A DNA stretch of 44,710 nt, taken from the NCBI RefSeq assembly GCF_030757795.1, contig NZ_JAUQWH010000064.1, positions 1 to 44,710 of the forward strand. The letters run 5' to 3'. Position 1 is the stretch's first letter. Each line of letters begins with the position of its first letter. Positions 26,535 through 33,788 of the stretch are shown piece by piece. A program made the position numbers and the translations under genes. This DNA is from Actinoplanes oryzae (lineage in GTDB: Bacteria > Actinomycetota > Actinomycetes > Mycobacteriales > Micromonosporaceae). Below the pieces are notes generated by a model. The model was not told the origin of the DNA and did no database searches. It was given only the letters and a program-made list of their open reading frames with translations.

Positions 26535-26539
26535 GGATG

Positions 26540-26545
26540 TAGTCT
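26540..26545 (+). promoter_or_regulatory. -10 box of a leaderless promoter (TetR gene)
   Basis: TAGTCT lies seven bases before the ATG at 26553, with no ribosome binding site. TTGAGG within operator 2 may serve as a -35 with a long 19-base spacer. Confidence 0.45.
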
Positions 26546-26552
26546 TCGTTAC

Positions 26553-27236
26553 ATGACAGGCAGCACGGTCCCGGTCACAGCGGCGGAGGAGGCGCGGCCG
26601 CTGCGGCGCGACGCGCAGCGCAACCGCGAGCGGATCATCGCCGCCGCGCACGAGGTCTTCGCGACGCGCGGGTTCGCGGCCACCCTCGACGACGTGGCGC
26701 ACCACGCCGGGGTGGGCGTGGGCACGGTCTACCGGCGCTTCCCGACCAAGGAGGACCTGGTCGCGGCCGCCTTCGCCGACCGCATGCAGGATGTCGTCGC
26801 GCTGGCCGAGCGGGCCCTCGCGGCCGACTCCGCGTGGGACGGGCTGGTCCTGCTGCTCACCGAGTCGGTCCGCATGCAGGCGCGCGACCGCGGCCTGCGC
26901 GACATGCTGCTCACCGTCGACAAGCGGACCCTGCCGGCGCTCAAGGGCCGGGTGCCCGAGCTGGCCACGGCGGTCATCGAGCGGGCCCGGGCCGAGGGCA
27001 CGCTGCGCCCCGACTTCGAGCCGACCGACCTGCCGATCATCTTCGCCATGCTCAGCGAGGTGGCCCGCACCTGCGCGGACAGCCGCCCCGACGCGTACGA
27101 GCGCTATCTCGCCCTCATCATCGACGGCCTGCGCGCGGGCGCGGCCCGGGGCGACCTCGGCGCGCCCTTGACCGTCACCTGCGTGCAGGACGCGCTGACC
27201 AAATGCGTCCCGCCCCTGGAGCCCCGGCGCAGGTGA
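26553..27236 (+). CDS. TetR/AcrR-family repressor of the adjacent exporter
   Basis: About 227 aa from the ATG at 26553. The DNA-binding domain occupies about residues 18-65: RERIIAAAHEVFATRGFAAT, then the helix-turn-helix LDDVAHHAGVGVGTVYRRFP followed by TKEDL. The remainder is an all-helical ligand-binding and dimer domain without recognisable ligand residues. Its 3' end overlaps a 23-bp tandem duplication. Divergent from the DHA2 exporter with two shared operators, so autoregulation and exporter control are likely. Confidence 0.92.
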   Translation: MTGSTVPVTAAEEARPLRRDAQRNRERIIAAAHEVFATRGFAATLDDVAHHAGVGVGTVYRRFPTKEDLVAAAFADRMQDVVALAERALAADSAWDGLVLLLTESVRMQARDRGLRDMLLTVDKRTLPALKGRVPELATAVIERARAEGTLRPDFEPTDLPIIFAMLSEVARTCADSRPDAYERYLALIIDGLRAGAARGDLGAPLTVTCVQDALTKCVPPLEPRRR

Positions 27237-27261
27237 GACTGGAGCCCCGGCGCAGGTGAGA
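27216..27261. repeat. Perfect 23-bp tandem duplication
   Basis: The 23 bases at 27216-27238, which include the TetR stop codon, are repeated exactly at 27239-27261. This looks like a recent slippage or template-switch event. Confidence 0.9.
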
Positions 27262-27435
27262 GAGGCCGGAGGCGGCAGCGCGGCTGTCGCGCCGACCGCC
27301 GACGGCCCCTTCGGCCGCGACGGTGAACAGCACGTCGACGCGGCCGCGCTGCGCCTGGACGTCACCGACCAGGCCTGGCACGTCAAGGCGGGGCTGTCCG
27401 GCGGCCCGCGGGCCCTGCACCCCGGGGCCGCGTGA
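27256..27435 (+). other. Short open frame (59 codons), possible remnant
   Basis: A GTG in the second duplicated copy opens a frame ending at 27435. It reads FGRDGEQHVDAAALRLDV and AWHVKAGLSGGPRALHPGAA near its end. There is no ribosome binding site and no recognised domain. It may be the tail of a lost gene or chance. Confidence 0.25.
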
Positions 27436-27446
27436 GCGAAAGTCGC

Positions 27447-27462
27447 GGGTAAGCGCTTGCCC
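27447..27462. promoter_or_regulatory. LacI-type operator overlapping the -35 of the GH95 promoter
   Basis: GGGTAAGCGCTTGCCC is nearly palindromic around the central CG and has the AAGCGCTT core typical of LacI-family operators. Its TTGCCC (27457-27462) can act as -35, with TACCGT (27481-27486) 18 bases downstream as -10. Confidence 0.65.
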
Positions 27463-27500
27463 GGACGCCGCACCCGGCCGTACCGTCGAGAGCCGTACGC

Positions 27501-27516
27501 ATCGAAGCGCTTCGAT
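27501..27516. promoter_or_regulatory. Perfect 16-bp LacI-type operator before GH95
   Basis: ATCGAAGCGCTTCGAT is a perfect palindrome with the GAAGCGCTTC core. It lies just downstream of the predicted transcription start and 14 bases before the GH95 start codon, where a bound repressor would block elongation or loop to the upstream operator. Confidence 0.7.
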
Positions 27517-27529
27517 TGGTGGCGAGGGC

Positions 27530-29848
27530 ATGGACCGGCGGACGGTGTTGGCGGGGTCGGGTGCGGCCGTCGTGGCCTCGGGCCTCCCCCTCGGGGCGGG
27601 AGCCGCGGCGGCACAGCGACCGGCCGGCGAGCTCACGCTCTGGTACGACGAGCCGGGCACCGACTGGGAGAGCCAGGCCCTGCCGATCGGCAACGGCATC
27701 CTCGGCGCCTCGATCCTGGGCGACCCGGCCGCCGACGCGATCGTGCTCAACGAGAAGACGCTGTGGACCGGCGGCCCCGGCTCCCCCGGGTACGACTCCG
27801 GGAACTGGCGCACGCCGCGGCCCGGCGCCGTCGCGCAGGTCCAGCGCGCCGTCGACGAGCGGGAGCGGGTGCCGCCCGAGGAGGTCGCCGCCGTCCTCGG
27901 GCAGGCCCGGATCGGGTACGGCAGCTACCAGTCGCTGGGCACGCTGACGCTGACCACCACACCCGGCGCCGTGTCCGGGTACCGCCGCGAGCTCGATCTG
28001 ACCACCGCCGTCGCCCGGACCCGGTACGTCGCGGACGGCGTCCGTGTCACCCGGGAGTACTTCGTCAGCCACCCCGACCAGGTGCTCGTGGTGCGCCTCG
28101 GCGCCGACCGCCCGGGCGCGATCGACGTCGGCGTGTCCCTGACCGTGCCGGAGGGACGCACGGCGGCGACGACGGTGTCCCGGGGCCGGCTGACGGTGTC
28201 CGGGGCGCTCGCCGACAACGGGCTCCGCCACGAGACGCAGGTGCAGGTCGTCACGCGCGGCGGCACCCGGACGGACGAGGCGGCGGGCGTGCGGGTCAGC
28301 GGCGCGGACTCCGTACTCGTGATCGTGGCAGCGGGCACGGACTACAGCGACCGGTATCCCACCTATCGCGGGCCGGATCCGCATCCGCGCGTGACCCGGA
28401 TCCTCGATCGGGCGCTGCACCGGCGGGATCGGCTGCGCGACGCGCACGTGCGGGACCACCGGGCCCTGTTCGACCGGGTGCGGCTCGACCTCGGGCGCCG
28501 GCTCGCGGACCGGCCGACCGACGAGCTGCTCGCCGCCTACCAGGGCGACGACCCCGCGCTCGAGACCCTCTTCTTCCAGTACGGCCGCTATCTGCTCATC
28601 GCGTCGTCCCGCGCCGGCACGCCGCTGCCCGCGAACCTGCAGGGCGTCTGGAACCCGTACGCCGCCGCGCCGTGGAGCGCCGACTACCACGTCAACATCA
28701 ACCTGCAGATGAACTACTGGCCGGCGCACGTGACGAATCTGAGCGAAACGACAGCGCCGCTGCACGATTTCGTCGACGCGTTGCGCGCCCCCGGGGCGGT
28801 GACCGCCCGGTCGATGTTCGGCGCGGGCGGCTGGGTGGTGCACAACGAGACCAACCCGTACGGCTTCACCGGCGTGCACGACTGGCCGACGGCGTTCTGG
28901 TTCCCCGAGGCCGCCGCGTGGCTCGCCCGGCACCTGTACGAGCACTACCTGTTCACCCTCGATCAGGCGTTCCTGCGCGAACGTGCGTACCCGGTGCTGC
29001 GCGACGTGGCCCGGTTCTGGCTCGACGAGCTGCACACCGACCCGCGTGACGGCCGGCTGGTCGTCTCGCCGAGCTACTCCCCCGAGCACGGCGACTTCTC
29101 GGCCGGCGCCTCCATGTCGCAGCAGATCGTGTGGGACCTGTTCACGTCGGTGTCCGAAGCCGCGCGGATCGTCGGCGACACCCGGCTGGGCGCCGAGGTG
29201 CGGGCGGCGCTGCGCCGGCTCGACCCGGGCACGCGGATCGGCTCGTGGGGTCAGCTGCAGGAGTGGAAGGGCGACTGGGACGACCCGGCCGACGACCACC
29301 GGCACGTGTCCCATCTGTTCGGGCTGCATCCCGGCCGGCAGATCACGCCGCAGGGCACGCCCGAGCTGGCCGGCGCGGCGGAGATCTCGCTGCGCGCCCG
29401 GGGCGACGGCGGCACCGGCTGGAGCAAGGCATGGAAGATTAACTTCTGGGCACGGCTGCACGACGGCGACCACGCGCACCTGATGCTCGCCGAGCAGCTG
29501 CGCACGAGCACGCTGAGCAACCTCTGGGACACCCACCCGCCGTTCCAGATCGACGGCAACTTCGGCGCCACGGCCGGGATCGCCGAGATGCTGCTCCAGA
29601 GCCACGCCGGGGAGCTGCACGTCCTGCCCGCGCTGCCCGCGGCCTGGCCCGCCGGCCGCGTCTCCGGCCTGCGGGCCCGGGGCGACCTCACCGTGGACAT
29701 CACCTGGTCGGACGGCGCCGCCACCGGGCTCACCGTCCGGGCCGGGCGCGGCGGCCCGCTCACCGTCCGCAGCTCGCTCGTTCCCGGCGGGCTGCACACC
29801 TTCACCGCCCGCGCCGGCGGGACCTACCAGTGGGAAGGAACAGCATGA
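27530..29848 (+). CDS. Secreted GH95 glycoside hydrolase (alpha-L-fucosidase / alpha-L-galactosidase type)
   Basis: About 772 aa from the ATG at 27530 (GAGGG just upstream). It begins with a Tat-like signal (MDRRTVLAGSGAAVVAS, then AAAAQRP). The GH95 beta-sandwich domain starts LTLWYDEPGTDWESQALPIG. The (alpha/alpha)6 barrel contains ANLQGVWNP and HVNINLQMNYWP, with the Asn-x-Asn that activates water in Bifidobacterium AfcA. LQEWKGDWDD holds the general-acid Glu. HRHVSHLFGLHPG and FQIDGNFGATAGIAEML follow, so the catalytic residues look intact. It would remove terminal alpha-1,2-fucose or galactose from glycans such as xyloglucan. Its stop overlaps the GH12 start (ATGA), and two LacI-type operators precede it. 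Confidence 0.93.
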   Translation: MDRRTVLAGSGAAVVASGLPLGAGAAAAQRPAGELTLWYDEPGTDWESQALPIGNGILGASILGDPAADAIVLNEKTLWTGGPGSPGYDSGNWRTPRPGAVAQVQRAVDERERVPPEEVAAVLGQARIGYGSYQSLGTLTLTTTPGAVSGYRRELDLTTAVARTRYVADGVRVTREYFVSHPDQVLVVRLGADRPGAIDVGVSLTVPEGRTAATTVSRGRLTVSGALADNGLRHETQVQVVTRGGTRTDEAAGVRVSGADSVLVIVAAGTDYSDRYPTYRGPDPHPRVTRILDRALHRRDRLRDAHVRDHRALFDRVRLDLGRRLADRPTDELLAAYQGDDPALETLFFQYGRYLLIASSRAGTPLPANLQGVWNPYAAAPWSADYHVNINLQMNYWPAHVTNLSETTAPLHDFVDALRAPGAVTARSMFGAGGWVVHNETNPYGFTGVHDWPTAFWFPEAAAWLARHLYEHYLFTLDQAFLRERAYPVLRDVARFWLDELHTDPRDGRLVVSPSYSPEHGDFSAGASMSQQIVWDLFTSVSEAARIVGDTRLGAEVRAALRRLDPGTRIGSWGQLQEWKGDWDDPADDHRHVSHLFGLHPGRQITPQGTPELAGAAEISLRARGDGGTGWSKAWKINFWARLHDGDHAHLMLAEQLRTSTLSNLWDTHPPFQIDGNFGATAGIAEMLLQSHAGELHVLPALPAAWPAGRVSGLRARGDLTVDITWSDGAATGLTVRAGRGGPLTVRSSLVPGGLHTFTARAGGTYQWEGTA

Positions 29849-30534
29849 AGATCGTCCTCCGGGCCGTCGCGGCCCTGGCCGCCACGGTGGCCCTGCTGCT
29901 GACCGCCGCCCCCGCGCACGCCGTCGTGTGGTCGTCCACCGATCGGTGGGGCACCTGGTCGAGCAACGGCTACACGCTCTACAACAACGTCTGGGGCTCC
30001 GGGTACGGCCCGCAGACGATCTGGGCCAACTCGGCGTCGAACTGGGGCGTGTGGGCCGACCATCCCAACACCGGCGGCATCAAGAGCTATCCGAACGCCA
30101 CGAAGTACCTCGGCAAGAAGGTCAGCGCGCTGGGCACGACCACGAGCAGCTTCAATGTGACGGTGCCGACGAGCGGGGTCGCCTTCACCACCGCGTACGA
30201 CATCTGGAGCTCGGACAACGCCCACGAGATCATGCTGTGGATGAACAAGTACGGCGCCGTCGGGCCGCTGGGCACGTTGCAGACCACCGCCTCGGTCGGC
30301 GGGCACACGTGGCAGATCTACCGGGGATCCAACGGGGCGAACCAGGTGTACTCGTTCGTGCGTACGGCGAACACCAGCAGCGGCACCGTGGACATCCGCG
30401 CGATCGCGCAGTGGATCCGCACGCAGGGCTGGTTCGGCGACGTGACCATCGGCAACGTGCAGCTGGGCTACGAGATCACGTCGGCGGCCGGCGGCAAGGA
30501 CTTCGTGACGAACTCCTTCTCCGTGACCGGCTGA
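29845..30534 (+). CDS. Secreted GH12 endoglucanase / xyloglucanase
   Basis: About 229 aa from the ATG at 29845, which overlaps the GH95 stop by four bases and has GGAAGGAA upstream. Sec signal peptide: MKIVLRAVAALAATVALLL, cleaved after APAHA. The GH12 beta-jelly-roll follows (YTLYNNVWGSGYGPQTIW). The nucleophile is Glu128 in NAHEIMLWMNKYG and the acid/base is Glu210 in LGYEIT. It hydrolyses internal beta-1,4-glucan bonds in cellulose-like chains or xyloglucan. Together with GH95 it suggests breakdown of fucosylated xyloglucan; that pairing is an inference. There is no carbohydrate-binding module. Confidence 0.92.
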   Translation: MKIVLRAVAALAATVALLLTAAPAHAVVWSSTDRWGTWSSNGYTLYNNVWGSGYGPQTIWANSASNWGVWADHPNTGGIKSYPNATKYLGKKVSALGTTTSSFNVTVPTSGVAFTTAYDIWSSDNAHEIMLWMNKYGAVGPLGTLQTTASVGGHTWQIYRGSNGANQVYSFVRTANTSSGTVDIRAIAQWIRTQGWFGDVTIGNVQLGYEITSAAGGKDFVTNSFSVTG

Positions 30535-30658
30535 CCTGCGGAGAAAGCGCTGAGCCGCGAGGAAGCGCTGACCCGCGGAGGAAGCGCTGAGCCGCGGGCG
30601 ACGCGCTGACCTGCCGAGGCGCTGACCTGTAGGGAAGGCGCTGGCCTGGAGAGACGCG
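30531..30658. repeat. Degenerate tandem repeat, about seven copies of a 16-19 bp unit
   Basis: The unit is roughly CTGACCCGCGGAGGAAGCG. Copies start at about 30531 (including the GH12 stop codon), 30550, 30568, 30587, 30606, 30622 and 30641. It fills the whole space between the convergent GH12 and STAS genes. Several copies carry AAGCGCT, the half-site of the LacI-type operators nearby. There are no spacers, so it is not a CRISPR. Confidence 0.75.
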
Positions 30659-30665
30659 CCGGGGG

Positions 30666-31031
30666 TCACTCCCCGGCGCGGACCGCCCGCATGGCCGCCT
30701 CGAGCGTGGGATCCAGATGCAGCAGGCGGTCCAGGTTGCTGATCTGCAGGGCGGTCAGGACGATGCCCTGCGCGCACGCCACCCGCAGCACGCCCCCGGT
30801 CGCGGCGGTGCGGCGGTGCAGGCCGACGACGAAGCTCAGCCCGCTGGAGTCGCAGAACGTCACCCGGCCCACGTCGAGGACGACCCGGTCGCGCCCCCGC
30901 CCGAGCGCCTCGTCGGCCGCGACCGTCAGGAACTTGACGCTGTCCCGGTCGAGCTCGCCGGAGGCGGTCAGCACGACGATCCGCGCCTCCACGTCCTCGG
31001 TGCGCACCACCAGAATCTCGTCGTCGTTCAC
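30666..31031 (-). CDS. STAS-domain anti-sigma factor antagonist
   Basis: 121 aa from the GTG at 31031, which overlaps the phosphatase stop by four bases and has AGGGGGA eight bases upstream. The STAS fold is clear: VVLTASGELDRDSVKFL, then VVLDVGRVTFCDSSGLSFVV with the conserved Asp-Ser-Ser-Gly phosphorylation site. Such proteins bind and inhibit an anti-sigma kinase unless phosphorylated. The coupled PP2C phosphatase may dephosphorylate it. No RsbW-type kinase is adjacent. Confidence 0.93.
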   Translation of the reverse strand: MNDDEILVVRTEDVEARIVVLTASGELDRDSVKFLTVAADEALGRGRDRVVLDVGRVTFCDSSGLSFVVGLHRRTAATGGVLRVACAQGIVLTALQISNLDRLLHLDPTLEAAMRAVRAGE

Positions 31032-32257
31032 TCGTCGTTCCCCCTGTCCGCCACCGGTACGGTCCGCGCCGCCGCCGCTTCCGACCACTGCACCAGCATC
31101 AACGTCGCATCGTCCGCGAGGGCGCTGCCCTGGTGCCCGGCGATCGCGTGCGCCAGTCGCCGCACCGTCTCGGGCGCCGGCAGCCCCGCGTCCGCGTGCC
31201 GTTCGACCAGGTCGACCAGGCGCGCCACGCCGAACCGGTCGCCGCCGGCCGTCCGCGCCTCGGTCACGCCGTCGGTGTGCAGCAACAGCCGGTCCCCCGG
31301 TTGCAGCAACTCCTCGGCCACCTCCAAGGAAGCGGAGGGCGCCGCGGGGATCGCGGCCTCGGCGATGCCCAGCGGCAGCCGGACGCCGCCGGTCAGCTCC
31401 CGCACCGACCGGCCGTCGCGCAGCACCAGCGGCCGGGGATGTCCCGCGTTCAGGTAGCGCAGGCGCCCGCTCTCCACGTCCAGCTCGGCCAGCACGCCGG
31501 TCACGAAGCGGACGTCGGCGAACTGCTCGGCCAGGGCGGTGTCCGCGGCCCGGGCCTGCGCGGCCAGGTCACCCCCGGCGCGGCGGGTGGCCCGGATGGC
31601 GGCCAGGGCGACCGCGCAGGCCAGCCCGGCGCTCAGGCCCCGGCCGACGGCGTCGAGGATGACCAGGGCGGCCCGCGAGCCGTCCAGCACGTAGTCGAAG
31701 CCGTCGCCGCCGATGTCGTAGCAGGGCCGCACGACCGCGCTGATCACCAGGGCGTCGCTGCTGGAGGTCAGCGGGGGCAGCAGCCGCCACAGCAGCTCGG
31801 AGGCGGGCGACATGGGCTGCGACCGGCGGGCGACGTCCAGGTGGTCGCTGCGCGGCGTGGTCGTCGCGATCAGGTGGCCGATCAGGCCCGCGACCAGCTC
31901 GCACCGCTCGACGTCGCCCTCACTTAGCGAGCCGGTGAACTCGACGACGCCGAGCCGGTCGGTGGCGTCGATCATCGGGACGTACCAGCGGCCGTCGCCG
32001 CCGGGCAGGCTCCGCACCCGGGCGAAGGCGCGGCCCGCGAGCGACGAGTCGATCGGCAGCGGGTCCGCGGCCGGCAGGGCCGGGTCCGGCAGCGCGCGCA
32101 GGGTCACCTGCTCGTAGTCGGTGAGCCAGATCCGGGTGCCGAGCCCCACCGGCCGCAACGCCGCGGAGACCGTGGCGGCCAGTTGCTCCGGGCGCCACAG
32201 ATGCGCGGCCGCGAGGATCTCCCGCAACGCCGCGAACCAGCGCAAGTCACCGTCCAT
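31028..32257 (-). CDS. PP2C-family (SpoIIE-type) serine phosphatase with GAF-like sensor
   Basis: About 409 aa from the ATG at 32257 (MDGDLRWFAALREILAAAHL). Residues about 10-160 form a GAF-like sensor (RIWLTDYEQVTLRALPDP). The PP2C/SpoIIE catalytic domain covers about 180-390 and has the metal-binding motifs YDIGGDGFDY, ILDAVGRGLSAGLACA, NAGHPRPLVL, LLLHTDGVTEAR and DDATLMLVQ. It is expected to dephosphorylate the STAS antagonist encoded just behind it, a partner-switching stress or developmental circuit. It lies on the minus strand inside the carbohydrate-enzyme region, divergent from the pectate lyase. Confidence 0.92.
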   Translation of the reverse strand: MDGDLRWFAALREILAAAHLWRPEQLAATVSAALRPVGLGTRIWLTDYEQVTLRALPDPALPAADPLPIDSSLAGRAFARVRSLPGGDGRWYVPMIDATDRLGVVEFTGSLSEGDVERCELVAGLIGHLIATTTPRSDHLDVARRSQPMSPASELLWRLLPPLTSSSDALVISAVVRPCYDIGGDGFDYVLDGSRAALVILDAVGRGLSAGLACAVALAAIRATRRAGGDLAAQARAADTALAEQFADVRFVTGVLAELDVESGRLRYLNAGHPRPLVLRDGRSVRELTGGVRLPLGIAEAAIPAAPSASLEVAEELLQPGDRLLLHTDGVTEARTAGGDRFGVARLVDLVERHADAGLPAPETVRRLAHAIAGHQGSALADDATLMLVQWSEAAAARTVPVADRGNDE

Positions 32258-32370
32258 GGGTCCCAACCTAGAGCCCCGGGATCCGCCTGACCCGCCGGGG
32301 CCACTGCCACTGCAAATTTCCTGCACGTGCCGAGCCGTTGACCCGGCTCCCGGGGCGTGTGACGGTGGCT

Positions 32371-32386
32371 CGGTAAGCGCTTTCCC
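32371..32386. promoter_or_regulatory. LacI-type operator before the pectate lyase gene
   Basis: CGGTAAGCGCTTTCCC matches the operator at 27447-27462 in 14 of 16 positions. It lies 21 bases before the GTG at 32408. A TTGACC (32338-32343) upstream could be the -35, though the -10 is weak. Confidence 0.65.
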
Positions 32387-32407
32387 CTGCTCCCGGAGGC
32401 GTCCGCC

Positions 32408-33715
32408 GTGTCCTTCGCCGTGCCCCTCGCCCTGGCCGCCGTGCTGGCCCTGCCCGGCTCCGCCGCCACGCCCGCCGCCCCTGCCGTCCCCGCCGTGGCC
32501 CGCCAGGTCCTGCCGCCGGGCGACGGCTGGGCGGCCGCGGGCGCGGGCACCACCGGCGGAGCGGCCGCGGACGACGCCCACGTCAGCGTCGTGCGGACCC
32601 GGGCGGAGCTGCTGGCCGCGCTCGGCGACGGCACCGATCCCACCCCGCGGATCGTGATCGTGGCGGGCCGCATCGACATGAGCACCGACGCGTCGGGGCG
32701 GCCGCTGGACTGCGGCGCGTACGCCGATCCGGCGTACGACCTGGACGCGTTCCTCGCCGCGTACGACCCGGCGGTCTGGGGCCGGACCGCCAAGCCCAGC
32801 GGTCCGCTCGAGGACGCCCGGGTCCGCTCGACGCGGATCCAGGGCGCCCAGATCCGCATCCCCGTGGGCAGCAACACGACCCTGATCGGTGCCCCGGGCG
32901 CGCGCATCGACCACGGCAGCCTGACCCTGACCAACGTCGGCAACGTGATCGTGCGCGGCATCGAGTTCACCGACGCGGCCGACTGCTTCCCCGCCTGGGA
33001 TCCCACCGACGGCGCCGAGGGCAACTGGAACTCCCTCTACGACCTCGTCTCGCTCAGCGGCGCCACCAACGTCTGGCTCGACCACAACACGTTCAGTGAC
33101 GGCAACAACCACGACGCCGCGCAGCCGCTCCACTTCGGCCGGCCCTACCAGGTGCACGACGGCGCGACCGACATCATCCGCGGCTCGGACCTGGTCACAG
33201 TGTCCTGGAACGACTACTACGACCACGACAAGACGATGCTGATCGGCTCGACCGACACCCCGGGCGTCGACGTCGGCAAGCTGCGGGTCACGGTGCACCA
33301 CAACCGCTTCGGCAACGTGATCCAGCGGGCGCCGCGGGTGCGCTTCGGCCAGGTGGACGTCTACGACAACCTCTACACGGCCACCGACGAGGAGTACCAG
33401 TACTCGTTCGGGGTGGGCGTGCAGTCGCAGATCTACGCGGAGAACAACTACTTCGTCCGCAGCGCCGACCTCCCGCTCGCCGACATCGTCAAGGACTGGA
33501 AGGGCACGCGCATCACGGCCAGGGGCACCCTCGTGCGGACCGGCAGCAACCCCGCCGTCCCGGTCGACCTGGTCGCCGTCCACAATGCGGCCTACGACCC
33601 GGATCTGGATCCCGACGCCGGCTGGGTGCCGGAGCTGCGTACCAGGGTGGATCCCACCGCCGCGGTGCCGGCCGTGGTCGCCGCGGGGGCGGGATCCCGG
33701 CGCCTGCCGAGGTGA
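32408..33715 (+). CDS. Secreted pectate lyase, polysaccharide lyase family 1
   Basis: 435 aa from the GTG at 32408 (GGAGGC seven bases upstream). A signal peptide (FAVPLALAAVLALPGSAAT) leads into a right-handed beta-helix. The segments NTTLIGAPGARI, NVIVRGIEFTDAADCFPAWDP, NVWLDHNTFSDG, DLVTVSWNDYYDHDKTMLIG and VTVHHNRFGNVIQRAPRVRFG are the classic PL1 calcium-binding and catalytic strands, with the catalytic Arg in QRAPRVRFG. It cleaves polygalacturonate in pectin by beta-elimination. A shared operator ties it to the GH95-GH12 pair, pointing to joint attack on plant primary cell wall. Confidence 0.94.
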   Translation: MSFAVPLALAAVLALPGSAATPAAPAVPAVARQVLPPGDGWAAAGAGTTGGAAADDAHVSVVRTRAELLAALGDGTDPTPRIVIVAGRIDMSTDASGRPLDCGAYADPAYDLDAFLAAYDPAVWGRTAKPSGPLEDARVRSTRIQGAQIRIPVGSNTTLIGAPGARIDHGSLTLTNVGNVIVRGIEFTDAADCFPAWDPTDGAEGNWNSLYDLVSLSGATNVWLDHNTFSDGNNHDAAQPLHFGRPYQVHDGATDIIRGSDLVTVSWNDYYDHDKTMLIGSTDTPGVDVGKLRVTVHHNRFGNVIQRAPRVRFGQVDVYDNLYTATDEEYQYSFGVGVQSQIYAENNYFVRSADLPLADIVKDWKGTRITARGTLVRTGSNPAVPVDLVAVHNAAYDPDLDPDAGWVPELRTRVDPTAAVPAVVAAGAGSRRLPR

Positions 33716-33748
33716 ATAACCTTCCGCACCCGGGGGTACGCACGCTGC

Positions 33749-33774
33749 GGCGCGCCCGCACCCGCCGGCGCGCC
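33749..33774 (+). terminator. GC-rich stem-loop after the pectate lyase gene
   Basis: Two GGCGCGCC copies (33749-33756 and 33767-33774), self-complementary, are separated by ten bases. It could terminate the pectate lyase transcript, but it also lies just before the next ribosome binding site, so a role in initiation is possible. Confidence 0.35.
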
Positions 33775-33788
33775 GGGAGGGAAGACTC

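Noticed and set aside
30531..30658. Possible CRISPR array
   Set aside because: The repeats are contiguous with no unique spacers, degenerate and only 16-19 bp; no cas gene nearby.
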